Shown piece after piece: positions 9,592 to 18,439 of a stretch of 62,213 bases of DNA (position 1 is its first letter; the number at the start of each line of letters is the position of its first letter). The position numbers and the translations under genes are program-made. Under the pieces are notes generated by a model. The model was not told where the DNA came from, did not search any database, and saw nothing but the letters and a program-made list of their open reading frames with translations. The stretch covers positions 1 to 62,213 of the forward strand of contig CACWQW010000005.1 in the NCBI GenBank assembly GCA_902763085.1. The letters run 5' to 3'. This stretch comes from Dongibacter bovis (GTDB lineage Bacteria; Bacillota; Negativicutes; Selenomonadales; Selenomonadaceae).

Positions 9592-10158
9592 TCAGACGGC
9601 GGCGACGAGGTCCTCGAACCTCTGTCCCGCCGCGAGCCGTCCGCAGAATTCTTCTGTGCAATGCGCATAGAGCGCAAACAGGGCGCGCGCCTCCTCCTCG
9701 TTCTCGTACACCTTCCAGTAGCCCGCGAGCGCGAACTGCTGGCCGCGGTGCTCGATGAATCCCGCTACATCGCCGGGCGGATAGCCGAGGAAGAGGCCGA
9801 TCTCATGTGGGAAAGACTTCTGCAGCCCGATGCGGCGCGCGAGCTCTGCGAGCAACGCGGGGAGCGGCGCCGCGCTGTCGTAGCCGCGCCGCTCGAGCAG
9901 CGCCCGCGCCTCTCGCCGCTTGAGGGCGCGGGCGAGCGGCCGCGCGCGGTAGAAGAGCAGCAGCACGTACGCCTCGCCCTCCGCGAGCCGGCAGACCGTA
10001 ATCCCCTTGCAGTGGAAGCATGGCGCATACGACGCGAGCAACCCCTCGAAATCCTCGAACCGATCCTTGCGGAACGAAAGCAACACCGCCGGCTTCACGC
10101 CGACGAGCATCGGCGCGCCATGCATCCCGAGCAACTGCTCGAACGCCTCTTTCCCCAT
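9592..10158 (-). CDS. DUF3793 family protein
   Basis: A 188-residue protein from the ATG at 10158, with GGGAG eight bases upstream; a longer frame to 10203 has no ribosome site and overlaps the promoter. Typical DUF3793 text includes KPAVLLSF near the start, CFHCKGITVCRL and the GLFLGYPPGDVAGFI segment near the C-terminus. The biochemical role is unknown. In anaerobes such genes tend to sit beside iron-uptake or flavodoxin genes (recalled, not checked). Here the flavodoxin gene follows, and a Fur-like box overlaps the promoter, so a role under iron limitation is plausible. The conserved cysteines in CFHCKG could bind a metal. Confidence 0.8.
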   Translation of the reverse strand: MGKEAFEQLLGMHGAPMLVGVKPAVLLSFRKDRFEDFEGLLASYAPCFHCKGITVCRLAEGEAYVLLLFYRARPLARALKRREARALLERRGYDSAAPLPALLAELARRIGLQKSFPHEIGLFLGYPPGDVAGFIEHRGQQFALAGYWKVYENEEEARALFALYAHCTEEFCGRLAAGQRFEDLVAAV

Positions 10159-10180
10159 GCCATCAACTCCCTTCGCCTTT

Positions 10181-10202
10181 ATTATAATGCAAACGATTCT
10201 CA
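10181..10202 (-). promoter_or_regulatory. -10 box and Fur-like site of the DUF3793-flavodoxin operon
   Basis: TATAAT (10181-10186) on the minus strand is immediately preceded by TGAGAATCGTTTGCA (10188-10202). This resembles the TGATAAT-N-ATTATCA Fur core in half of each arm. Binding here would block the -10 region. Confidence 0.5.
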
Positions 10203-10237
10203 TTTACAATACGCAAAGGGAGAAAATTTACGAACGC

Positions 10238-11389
10238 TCAGGCGCCGCCGAGGATCTGCCTCACATCGCGGTCGAGACACGGCGTGAACTTCGCGCTGCC
10301 CGCGAGATTCAGATGGTCGGCATCGCGGAAATCCGCAAAGCCGTAGCCCGGCGCCGCGAAGTAATCGAGCAGCGGCGCGCCCGTCTGCCGGACCACGCGC
10401 CGCAGGACAGCGTAGAACCGGTCGAGGCTCTGCCGCGGATAGTACCGCCGGTACACCTCCGTGACCGGCGCGATGTAGAGGATCGGCTGCGCGCGATGCG
10501 CCTGGCAGAGGCGGATGTAGTCGATGAGCAGCGCCTCGTTCTCCTGCTCCGTCTCAGGGTAGTACTTCTCCGCCGTCCAGGTCTCCGCGCGCGACCGCAT
10601 GGCGAGGAAATCCCGCACGCCGATCGCATGGCTCATCCCCCGCTTGTTCCCGTTGAGATCGTAGAGGTCGATGCCATCGAGGGAGAGCCCCTCCGCCGAG
10701 CGCAGGAAGTCCGCGCGGAAGACCTGCTGCATCGCTGGAAGCGACAGCGGGAAATGGTGCGTCTCATGGAGCAGGAGCGCGTAGCCGAGACAGAGGAAAT
10801 TCTCCTGCGTGCGCGACATATCGTAGGAGAAGCTCCACGGCGCCAAGTTGATGAGCACGCCGCGCAGCGCGGCGCCAGGCGCTTCGAGCGCGCGCCGCGC
10901 GAGTGCCAGCCCGTAGAAGATGTCCTGGCTATCGAACGTGAAATCGAGCAGCGGCAGCGACATCTTCCGCCCGTCGAGCGCGTAGTGCGCATACGAGGAC
11001 CCCGTCGCGAGCAGGGAGAACGCCCCCGCGTGCGCCTCATGGTAGTGCATGAGACGCGAGACATTGTAGAGCCGCGCCGACGAGAGCAGCAGCAGGTTCA
11101 CGAGCTTCTCTCGCGGGACGCCGAGCGCGAGGAGGTCCTTGCGGATCGCTTCGTGCGCCTCGAGCCCGCCGTAGAAGACATAGTCATACCAGAGGTCCCG
11201 GACGCACTCCGGCAGCTCATAGTAGGGATGGACGATCTCCTCCGGGATGCCGTGCGCCGCCAGGACCTCCGCCTGCTCGGCGAGTGGCACCGTCACGACC
11301 GCGGCCAGCTCCACCCCCCCCGAATTTTCAGACAATACGGAGAGGATGCGCTGCAGCCCCTCCCCGTAAGCGACAACGAGAATCCTCAT
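10238..11389 (-). CDS. SGNH/GDSL-like protein of the surface-polysaccharide locus
   Basis: A 383-residue protein. The block LLATGSSYAHYAL (about 127-138) resembles the SGNH nucleophile region, and the C-terminal DADHLN (about 356-361) matches the D-x-x-H catalytic block of SGNH hydrolases and DltD/AlgX-like O-acetyltransferases. The first 100 residues form a separate alpha/beta region opening MRILVVAYGEGLQRIL. No signal peptide is seen, so it would act in the cytoplasm or on the inner face of the membrane. It is the last gene of the long minus-strand locus, 12 bp after a glycosyltransferase gene. Transfer or removal of an acyl group on a glycan is the likely job (inference). Confidence 0.6.
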   Translation of the reverse strand: MRILVVAYGEGLQRILSVLSENSGGVELAAVVTVPLAEQAEVLAAHGIPEEIVHPYYELPECVRDLWYDYVFYGGLEAHEAIRKDLLALGVPREKLVNLLLLSSARLYNVSRLMHYHEAHAGAFSLLATGSSYAHYALDGRKMSLPLLDFTFDSQDIFYGLALARRALEAPGAALRGVLINLAPWSFSYDMSRTQENFLCLGYALLLHETHHFPLSLPAMQQVFRADFLRSAEGLSLDGIDLYDLNGNKRGMSHAIGVRDFLAMRSRAETWTAEKYYPETEQENEALLIDYIRLCQAHRAQPILYIAPVTEVYRRYYPRQSLDRFYAVLRRVVRQTGAPLLDYFAAPGYGFADFRDADHLNLAGSAKFTPCLDRDVRQILGGA

Positions 11390-11401
11390 GTCCGCGCCCC
11401 C

Positions 11402-12370
11402 TCACGCACCGAACCGCTTCTCGCAGAGCGCGAGGAAGCCCTCGACCTGCTTGCGGTTCTTCTCCTGCTTCTCGAGGATGCTCTGCCGCAGCAGCGGCAG
11501 CGTCTTCCTCGCGTAGGCGAGCTCCTCGGGGCTGTCCCCGAACGCGACGCCGTACTCCTTATCCTCTGCGCCCCGGTAGTCCGCCCGCGTCTTCCCCGGC
11601 TCCGGCACCACGATCGTCTCGCAGCCGCAGAGCGCGGCGAGCATCGTGTACATCGTCTGCGTATCGTACGAGATGCAGCGCCGCGAGCGGTTGAACACCT
11701 CGGCGATCTCCGTCTCCGTCATACCGTCGATGATCAGCTTGCCATCGAGCGGCGGCAGGTCGCTGCGCCCGCGCCCCTTGCGGATGATGTAGCAGTCCCC
11801 CTGTCGGTCCGCGTAGCCTTTGTCCCGGTACACCTTGTCCGGGAAGCAGATCACGTGCATCTCGTGCCCCTCAGGGTTCAAGTTCGGACTGTTGTAAATC
11901 TTCCTATATGCCACGAAGAGATCGGACGGTGCGTACGCGCGCCCGGGCGCGTTCTCGAACTGGTAGTGGTAGAGAAGCCAGCGCACGACGTGCTTCGCCT
12001 GCAGGAAATTCCCGGGCACGACCTCCGGATAGATGACGATCGTATCGTCGTCAACCGTCGTCTCCTCGTAGACCGGCAGGTCACCCGACGGGCGGTAGAT
12101 GTACGGTTGGTACTTCTTCGCGTACCGTCCGCCCGTGCGCCGCCAGTACGCCGCGCGGCGCATCATCCGCCGCTCGAACGTGTGGAACGCCTGATAGTAC
12201 GCCGCGAACGCCGCCGGCTCCGAGAGGAACGGCACGCTGCGCGGGTACTCATCGCGGAAATAGAACATCCGCGCGTCCTGGCCCGCCTCGATGAGCTGCC
12301 GGCAGAGCGCCTCGAGCACGATCGGCCCGCCCTGCGTGCTCCGGAAATCGCAAATCACGAACTTTTTCAT
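11402..12370 (-). CDS. Putative glycosyltransferase
   Basis: A 322-residue protein from the ATG at 12370, which overlaps the stop of the upstream gene (ATGA). It opens MKKFVICDFRSTQGGPIVLEA, like a GT-B enzyme's first strand and glycine loop. The C-terminal half contains IAEVFNRSRRCISYDTQTMYTMLAALCGCETIVVPEPG, which has the layout of the donor-binding half of GT-B glycosyltransferases (a serine/tyrosine loop followed by a small-residue helix). I do not recognise a specific acceptor or sugar. Translational coupling with the upstream TPR-like gene suggests they work together. Confidence 0.6.
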   Translation of the reverse strand: MKKFVICDFRSTQGGPIVLEALCRQLIEAGQDARMFYFRDEYPRSVPFLSEPAAFAAYYQAFHTFERRMMRRAAYWRRTGGRYAKKYQPYIYRPSGDLPVYEETTVDDDTIVIYPEVVPGNFLQAKHVVRWLLYHYQFENAPGRAYAPSDLFVAYRKIYNSPNLNPEGHEMHVICFPDKVYRDKGYADRQGDCYIIRKGRGRSDLPPLDGKLIIDGMTETEIAEVFNRSRRCISYDTQTMYTMLAALCGCETIVVPEPGKTRADYRGAEDKEYGVAFGDSPEELAYARKTLPLLRQSILEKQEKNRKQVEGFLALCEKRFGA

Positions 12371-13383
12371 TCCTGCTTCTCCCCGTCCTTCCCCTCTCGG
12401 TCCAGATTGACGAACCGACCGCCGCGCACGGCGATGTGCCACTTCGTCACCACGCGGATGACCGTGCGCCCCGCGAGGCTCATCGCATCGGGGACGCCAG
12501 CGAGCGCCGACCGGCGGAACGCACGAGGCAGGAACGCCTGGACGCGCGCCTTGTACGCCTCATTGGCTTCCCCGTACGTCGCATCCTCCACGAGCAGGCA
12601 CGCGATGACGGAGCTCACATCCCAGATCCTCTGCGCGGCGGACGCCATCTCCGCCGCCCGCCCCTCAGAGAGCGGGATCGGCGCGAGCGCAACGCCTGCC
12701 TGCCCGAGCGCCTCGTAGCGCGCGCGGACGCCGCCGCCTGTCATCTGCGCGACCGTCTGCTTCATCACCTCGTAGTCATGGCGCGGCAGCCGCTCCCGGG
12801 CGTGCCGCCCATGATAGACGTAGAGGATCTCCTGCAGGCTCTCCGGCAAGAGCTGCAGCTGCCGCACGACCTCCGCATCGGAGAAATCGACGCGCTGCGC
12901 GAGGTAGAGCACGAAGAGCCGCTGGACATCCCTCTGCAGCGCCTGCTGGTTCGGCTCGAGGTCCCAGCCGTTCTGATACGCGTCGGGTGCGAACCCGAGC
13001 GAGATGAGCATCCCGTTCATCCGCCCCCAGGCCTCAGGCGTCCCGTAGAGCGCCCGCAGCTGCGGCTGCTTCGCCCCCGAGAGATAGTACCCCTCGAGCG
13101 CCTCCGGCGACCAACGATCCTCCGCGAGCACGCGCAGATACATCGCCGCGGCCTCCTCGCGCCGCCCCACGTGCGCATAGCACTGCGCGAGCACCGTCCG
13201 CAGCCGCAGCTCCTCCGCGATCATCCCCGCCGGCACCGCACCGCGCGCCCAAAGCGAAAGCGCCCGCTCCACGAGCACCCTGCCGCTCTCCCACTCCCCC
13301 TGCGCCGCGAGGAAACACCCCTGCGCGCCGAGGTAGGGCGCGAGCGCTGACGATGCAACAGTCTCCTGCTCCGTCATATCCAT
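12367..13383 (-). CDS. TPR-like hypothetical protein
   Basis: A 338-residue protein. The ATG at 13383 was chosen because AAAGGA lies six bases upstream; ATGs at 13410 (with AAGGAAAGG upstream) and 13377 are alternatives. The N-terminal half has paired helices with alanine/leucine spacing like tetratricopeptide repeats (for example GEWESGRVLVERALSLW and GRREEAAAMYLRVLAEDRWS). The second half is helical without a recognised domain. Similar TPR segments occur fused to glycosyltransferases in related bacteria. Here no catalytic domain is visible, so it may be a scaffold or a remnant. Its stop overlaps the next gene's start by four bases. Confidence 0.55.
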   Translation of the reverse strand: MDMTEQETVASSALAPYLGAQGCFLAAQGEWESGRVLVERALSLWARGAVPAGMIAEELRLRTVLAQCYAHVGRREEAAAMYLRVLAEDRWSPEALEGYYLSGAKQPQLRALYGTPEAWGRMNGMLISLGFAPDAYQNGWDLEPNQQALQRDVQRLFVLYLAQRVDFSDAEVVRQLQLLPESLQEILYVYHGRHARERLPRHDYEVMKQTVAQMTGGGVRARYEALGQAGVALAPIPLSEGRAAEMASAAQRIWDVSSVIACLLVEDATYGEANEAYKARVQAFLPRAFRRSALAGVPDAMSLAGRTVIRVVTKWHIAVRGGRFVNLDREGKDGEKQE

Positions 13384-13565
13384 GTTCCTTCCTTTCTCAG
13401 CCAGCCTCATGACTCGCCTTTCCTTTTGATTTCCTGATTCCCAGCACATATTGCAGAGACGTGCTCAATGCCACTGGCTTGGACGACTGCTTCATCTCAA
13501 GCGAGACAAGCGCAGTGTCTCTTGCGTGGTCGTGGGGACAATCCCTTCCTGGTGCTCTCCATCTC

Positions 13566-15704
13566 TCATCGCGTGCAAGTCAGTCCGCTGCACGTATCGA
13601 AGCAGACGGAATCGATGCACGTGCCCGTCTGCCGGTCATACACGACGATGTTGAGCCCGCGCCCGTCCCGATCGTACTCGATGCCGTTCAGCACGATGGA
13701 GCTCTCGCTGCCGGCGGTGTTGCCGGCGCTCAGGACCGCATACGTCGTATCGCCCAGCGTGCCCGACGCCCGCACCTGCTGATCGGGGGAAAACCCTTCC
13801 TGCACGAGCTGCCCCTGGTCGATCACCGCGTAAAAGCTCGCCCGGAACTGCCCCCTGAGGCGGCTCGTGACCCCCAGCGCCGAGAGATGCTCCTGCATCT
13901 CCTCCGTCAGGGACTGGGAGGCATCATCCCTGACGGCGATGAACACGGTGTACGGGCAGGTCTTCAGCTCCTCGAGATACCGTACGACATCCGTCTCGTA
14001 GCCGAAATCGTACGCTGCCTCCTCCTGCCCGGCAAGAGGCTGCCGAAGCCCGACGATCCAGCCGTCTACGGCATACTTATGCAGATCCAGGCCGGCACAG
14101 CTGCCGAGCGAGAGGAAGAGGAGCGCCGTATCCTCCGGCAGGGACGCCAGGACCTCTTGGCGTTCCGCCTTGGCGGCCTCGAGGCGAGACCGACCGAAAT
14201 AGAAATCATTGACGCTCCAGCCAGCAGACAGGGCGTAGTCCGTAAGCGCGAACATCCAATCGTGAGCAGCCCTCGGATTCCTCTGGTTGATGGGCAGATA
14301 CGGAGCGCTGAGATGCTTCAAGGCAGGCTCCGCCGCCAGTTCCCGCCAGAAAGCGGTGTTCGACAGCAGCGATACGTACTGCTGCCTCGTCAGATATCTC
14401 GCATGCACGCCCTGGTACGCCCCATGACCATCGTACATCTGCAGGCACAGCGCCAGCGCGAGCAAGAGGATGGCGGTACGCCGTGTCATGAGCCGACAGA
14501 TGGCGATCATACCACCAATCATGGCAACGTACACGATTGGCCAGCCGAACCGCCCTGTGGACCGAAAAATGCTCCAGAGATGCGCTACCGCCTCTGGCGT
14601 CGGGATCGTGAAGAGCAGCTTGTCCTTATACGTCACGACAGGCGATAGCGCAACAAAGAGGCTCATACCGCACACGACCAGGAGACCGATCCATACCGCC
14701 CTGTACACAGATAGGATCTGCTTCATGCGCCCGCTGCCGACAAGGAATACGAACGCAACCGCCAGAACCAGGAAGATGCCCGCACCAAGGTACAGGAACC
14801 CCTCATACTGCTCAAACAGATAAAGCGGCTGATCCTGCAGGAGGCAGCTCCATCTCGGCGGATTGAGAAAGGCAACCCGTGGATTGAAGAAGGCATAGAG
14901 GTTCATACTATAAACGCCAAGCCCACCGCCATCCGCTTTCATCCCAGCGGAAAAGCCGCCGAGCAGCCAGATGACGAGCGCGGCACTGCCGAGGAAGCTC
15001 GCGAGGATGGCCATCGTCCGCCGAAGGCTCCGCCGCTGAATCAGGTCCGCGATCAGGAAACCCGCGAGGAGGATGCCCGTCATGAGCAGGAAATACACAT
15101 GGATCGACGCCGAGAGGGCGCCGAGCAAGATGGCAAAGCGCACCGCCTTCCGCAAGTCCGCGTACTCCTCACAGGCGAAGAGTGGATAGAGCGCAAAGAG
15201 GAGCAACCACTGCCCCGCCAGCGCCGTATGCCCGAACATCCGCACAATCATGATAGGTGCGCCGATGAAGAACGCGCTCCCCAAGACGACGGCCAGCCGC
15301 GAGGAGACGAACCTCCGCAGGATGCGCGCGGAAAGAGCCCCCTGCAGGACGAAACACGCGATGCCCCAGAGGCCGAAATACTGGAACTCGGCGGGAAGGA
15401 GCGGTGAGAGCACCTTGAAAGGCACAGCGAGCAGCGGGATCGAGTCCGTGAAGATGACGGACGTGCTGTCAGGATACGCCAGCCGGTCCGTCAGCCCGAG
15501 AGGGAATTGCCAGTCTCCCGCGCGGTACCCCTTCCAGCCGAGGTAATGCTGAGAGGGATCGCCTTCCGCCATCAGCCAGTCCGTATACGTCGGGACAAGC
15601 ACCCGGAACTGATACAGATAGCCGAAGAAGCACACCGCCAGCGCGGCGATGGCAAGATACATCCAAAACTCTCGATTCCCGAAAAGATCCCACACCCTCT
15701 GCAT
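13566..15704 (-). CDS. DUF6311-type polytopic membrane protein with C-terminal ILEI-like domain
   Basis: A 712-residue protein. About eleven to thirteen hydrophobic segments span residues 14-470. The first periplasmic loop reads DPSQHYLGWKGYRAGDWQFP and the following FTDSIPLLAVPFK is typical of DUF6311 proteins, which resemble GT-C glycosyltransferases. A soluble part follows, and the last 60 residues (SAGNTAGSESSIVLNGIEYD and RGLNIVVYDRQTG, then IDSVCFDT) look like the ILEI/FAM3 carbohydrate-recognition fold. That combination suggests a membrane transferase or modifier that recognises a glycan outside the inner membrane (inference). It ends about 180 bp before the TPR-like gene. No catalytic residue was proven. 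Confidence 0.7.
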   Translation of the reverse strand: MQRVWDLFGNREFWMYLAIAALAVCFFGYLYQFRVLVPTYTDWLMAEGDPSQHYLGWKGYRAGDWQFPLGLTDRLAYPDSTSVIFTDSIPLLAVPFKVLSPLLPAEFQYFGLWGIACFVLQGALSARILRRFVSSRLAVVLGSAFFIGAPIMIVRMFGHTALAGQWLLLFALYPLFACEEYADLRKAVRFAILLGALSASIHVYFLLMTGILLAGFLIADLIQRRSLRRTMAILASFLGSAALVIWLLGGFSAGMKADGGGLGVYSMNLYAFFNPRVAFLNPPRWSCLLQDQPLYLFEQYEGFLYLGAGIFLVLAVAFVFLVGSGRMKQILSVYRAVWIGLLVVCGMSLFVALSPVVTYKDKLLFTIPTPEAVAHLWSIFRSTGRFGWPIVYVAMIGGMIAICRLMTRRTAILLLALALCLQMYDGHGAYQGVHARYLTRQQYVSLLSNTAFWRELAAEPALKHLSAPYLPINQRNPRAAHDWMFALTDYALSAGWSVNDFYFGRSRLEAAKAERQEVLASLPEDTALLFLSLGSCAGLDLHKYAVDGWIVGLRQPLAGQEEAAYDFGYETDVVRYLEELKTCPYTVFIAVRDDASQSLTEEMQEHLSALGVTSRLRGQFRASFYAVIDQGQLVQEGFSPDQQVRASGTLGDTTYAVLSAGNTAGSESSIVLNGIEYDRDGRGLNIVVYDRQTGTCIDSVCFDTCSGLTCTR

Positions 15705-15738
15705 GACATCGATCCTCCTTTCCCCCTAAGCGCAGCGC

Positions 15739-17382
15739 CTAGTGCGCGAGCGCCGCATTGAGTGCGCGGACGCCTGCGAGATACGGATAGGGACTGCCGT
15801 CGACGTGACGGACGCCGCCCTCCGTGACATGCGACCAGACGCTGACCCGCCCGAGGGTCAGCGCGCCCTGCAAAGCGGAGAGCGAGAAGTCATGCTCCTC
15901 CTCCCAGCCGAGCGCCGGGATGCGGATCCTGATCAGCCCCGGCTGGTCGACAGGGAGATCCTGCGTGAAATCCCCCAGCGTGACGCGCAGGACGGAACCC
16001 TCCTGCGCCGCCGTGACATCGATGGAGATGCGCGTGTTGTGCAGGTAGTCGAGCGACATGCAGAGCAGCGAGATGCGCGTCGCCGTAAGCCGCTGCGCGA
16101 TGGCCGCGCCCGCCTCCAGACGGCAGGCGCCCTCTGAAAACGCGCATGTGCCCTGCACATCCCAGCCACGCCCCTTCAGTGCGAAATTGGGATTGTAGAG
16201 CGCATTATTCTCATAGTCGCGATACGTCCAGATGCCGTAGCCGCGGCTGCAGCGGCGGAGGATCGGCGCCGCCCCCTGCAGGTACGGCAAGATTTCTTCC
16301 TCTTTCAGCCGCGCATTGTGCGCGCACTGCGGCGTATTGTCGCAGAAGATGAACTGCTCGACGTAAAGTGACTTACCGCCATTTTTCTGCAGCAGGCGCG
16401 AGAGCATCCATTCCGTCCGCTCGAGCGTCTCCGCCGCTGTCACGCGCTCGCCCTGATTCTCGAAGCCCATCGGCACGCCGTACATCACCGCCGTAAACGG
16501 TGCCGTACCACAGTGATACGTCGCCTCATGGCAATACGTATGATGCAGCTTGCCATTGCGGAAAATCGGGTCCTCGTCGATGCGGACCTCGAGGGAAATG
16601 CCTGGGAAAACCTCCTGCGTCGCCGCGAGTAAGCCGTTGAGCCAGTCGTCGAAATACTGGTACATCGTTTCCATTTCCGGTGTCTGCTGATACGGGAATG
16701 GAATATCCTCGATGCACTGATACGAGGTGCCGAACCTCTCGTTATATGCCTCGAGACTCGTCTGCCCCCGCAGCCAGTCCTGATAACCGACCGCCTGTGC
16801 CCGTGCCAGGCGCTCATCCGCCTGGAGATTAGGAATCGAGAAAAACCACCAAAAATCTTCCCACGTCAAGAATGCTCCACGGAAATTCTGGAAAGGCCTG
16901 AGCTCATCATAGAGCCTCTTCGCATAGGCCTTCCATGCCGTCAGCGCCTGCCCACCAGCAAAAAGCGCAAAAATACGCTCAGAAAGGCTTGGTGTCCCAT
17001 CCGGGCAGAGATCCCAAAAATAACCAAGCCGCACGTAGACGTCGAGGTGATGTGCCGCAGCCGCCTGCAGGACGCGCCGGAGCTTCATGAACGGATAGTC
17101 CTGATACGTCACGGGATCGATGGTCGGCTGCAGCTCCCGCCAGGGGATCACGAGGATGATGCTCGTGAAACCGTCCGCCGCGATGCCCGCGAGATCGTCC
17201 TCGAGCCCCTCCGTGCCGCTGTTCCAGAAATTAATCGGCCAATCCCTGCCGAAGTAGGTCGCCGACCGCACATAGCCGTCCTTCGCCCAATCATACTGCG
17301 CGCCACCGCGCCCCAGCAAGCGCCGCAGGGAGATGAGCGCCTCCCGCAGCCGCGTGCGCACGCGTGCCTTACTCCCCATCAT
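15739..17382 (-). CDS. Putative glycoside hydrolase-like barrel protein
   Basis: A 547-residue protein from the ATG at 17382 (or the adjacent ATG at 17379), overlapping the end of manC by 14 bases. Residues from about 40 look like a beta/alpha barrel of the cellulase superfamily: the first strand reads TSIILVIPWRELQP, then DVYVRLGYFWDLCP, and FLTWEDFWWFF places acidic residues at a strand end. LYVEQFIFCDN could carry a second catalytic glutamate. The last 170 residues form a beta-sandwich that resembles a carbohydrate-binding module. No signal peptide is present, so it acts in the cytoplasm unless exported unconventionally. In the locus it may trim or edit the polysaccharide, or be an inactive binder. 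The exact family is not recognised. Confidence 0.55.
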   Translation of the reverse strand: MMGSKARVRTRLREALISLRRLLGRGGAQYDWAKDGYVRSATYFGRDWPINFWNSGTEGLEDDLAGIAADGFTSIILVIPWRELQPTIDPVTYQDYPFMKLRRVLQAAAAHHLDVYVRLGYFWDLCPDGTPSLSERIFALFAGGQALTAWKAYAKRLYDELRPFQNFRGAFLTWEDFWWFFSIPNLQADERLARAQAVGYQDWLRGQTSLEAYNERFGTSYQCIEDIPFPYQQTPEMETMYQYFDDWLNGLLAATQEVFPGISLEVRIDEDPIFRNGKLHHTYCHEATYHCGTAPFTAVMYGVPMGFENQGERVTAAETLERTEWMLSRLLQKNGGKSLYVEQFIFCDNTPQCAHNARLKEEEILPYLQGAAPILRRCSRGYGIWTYRDYENNALYNPNFALKGRGWDVQGTCAFSEGACRLEAGAAIAQRLTATRISLLCMSLDYLHNTRISIDVTAAQEGSVLRVTLGDFTQDLPVDQPGLIRIRIPALGWEEEHDFSLSALQGALTLGRVSVWSHVTEGGVRHVDGSPYPYLAGVRALNAALAH

Positions 17383-18439
17383 CCTCTTCCTTTCCGCCGC
17401 GCGTCGCCGCGGTCCCTGCCGCTCTCCGCTGCGCCAGCACCTCCTTGATCTCCTGCGCGCGTCCGCGCCGGACGACGAGCAGCGCATCCTCCGCCTCCAC
17501 GATCACGAGATCCTCGAGGCCGATGCCGATGACGGGCTTGCCCTGCGTGAGCGCGAGCACGCCGCGACAGCCGGTGAGCGTGATGTCGCCCGCCCGGCGC
17601 ACGTTGCTCTCCTCGTCCTTCTCGAGGACGTCGTAGAGCGCGTCCCACGAGCCAAGGTCGTTCCAGTAGCACGCGAGCGGCAGCACGACGATGTTCCTCG
17701 TCTTCTCCGCGACCGCGTAGTCGATGGAGACATCCGGCATCTGCGCGAACGACGCAGCCGCCGCACGGTAGCCGCGCGCGAGCCGCCCCGCGATCTCTGG
17801 CGCGCAGATAGCGAGCTCCCGCTCGAACGTCCCTGCTGTGAACGTGAAGATGCCCGCGTTCCAGTAGTGGTTTCCCTGTGCGAGGTAGCGCTTCGCCGTC
17901 TCGAGATCCGGCTTCTCCTTGAACGAGCGGACGAGGTAGCCGCTGCCGTACGGCTTGCCGATCTCGATGTACCCGTAGCCCGTCTCCGGGCGGTCAGGCC
18001 GCACGCCGAAGACGACGATCTTCTTCCGCCGCGCCGCCACCGCTGCCTGGTGCAGCGACTGATAGAAGAGCGCCGCCGGACGCAGCACGGCATCCGACGG
18101 CGCCACGACGAGCGTCTCCTCCTCAGGGCAGCCGAGCACCTCGCGGCAGTAGCACACCGCCAGTGCGATCGCGGGCGCCGTGTTCCGCCGGCACGGCTCC
18201 GGCAGGATATGCGCGCCCTGTGCGCCCGTCTTCTCGACCTCTGCGCGCACCTGCGCCACATACCGCTCATTCGTGAGGATGAGCAGGTCCTCCGGGCGGG
18301 CGACGCCTAGGAAGCGGCGGATCGTATGCGCGAGCAGCGTCTCCTCGTCCTCGAGACAAAGGAACTGCTTGGGATGCGCCTCGTTGGACAGCGGGTAGAG
18401 CCGCGTCCCGCCGCCCCCCGCGAGGATGATGACCTTCAT
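17369..18439 (-). CDS. manC: Mannose-1-phosphate guanylyltransferase
   Basis: A 356-residue monofunctional enzyme that makes GDP-mannose from mannose 1-phosphate and GTP. The nucleotide-binding loop LAGGGGTRLYPLS opens the protein, followed by EPCRRNTAPAIA, the metal/phosphate region PSDAVL, the sugar-binding EKPDLETAK and the diagnostic YWNDLGSWDALY. The ATG at 18439 follows GGGAGCGG and overlaps the stop of the upstream gene by four bases. It lacks the C-terminal isomerase domain of bifunctional ManC/AlgA proteins, so mannose 6-phosphate must be supplied from elsewhere. Its presence indicates that GDP-mannose or a derived sugar is in the polysaccharide. Confidence 0.93.
   Translation of the reverse strand: MKVIILAGGGGTRLYPLSNEAHPKQFLCLEDEETLLAHTIRRFLGVARPEDLLILTNERYVAQVRAEVEKTGAQGAHILPEPCRRNTAPAIALAVCYCREVLGCPEEETLVVAPSDAVLRPAALFYQSLHQAAVAARRKKIVVFGVRPDRPETGYGYIEIGKPYGSGYLVRSFKEKPDLETAKRYLAQGNHYWNAGIFTFTAGTFERELAICAPEIAGRLARGYRAAAASFAQMPDVSIDYAVAEKTRNIVVLPLACYWNDLGSWDALYDVLEKDEESNVRRAGDITLTGCRGVLALTQGKPVIGIGLEDLVIVEAEDALLVVRRGRAQEIKEVLAQRRAAGTAATRGGKEEDDGE

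Noticed and set aside
10007..12718. A 903-codon plus-strand open frame
   Set aside because: It runs antisense across three minus-strand genes with good starts and family matches; the arginine/glutamate-rich translation is typical of a shadow frame in GC-rich DNA.
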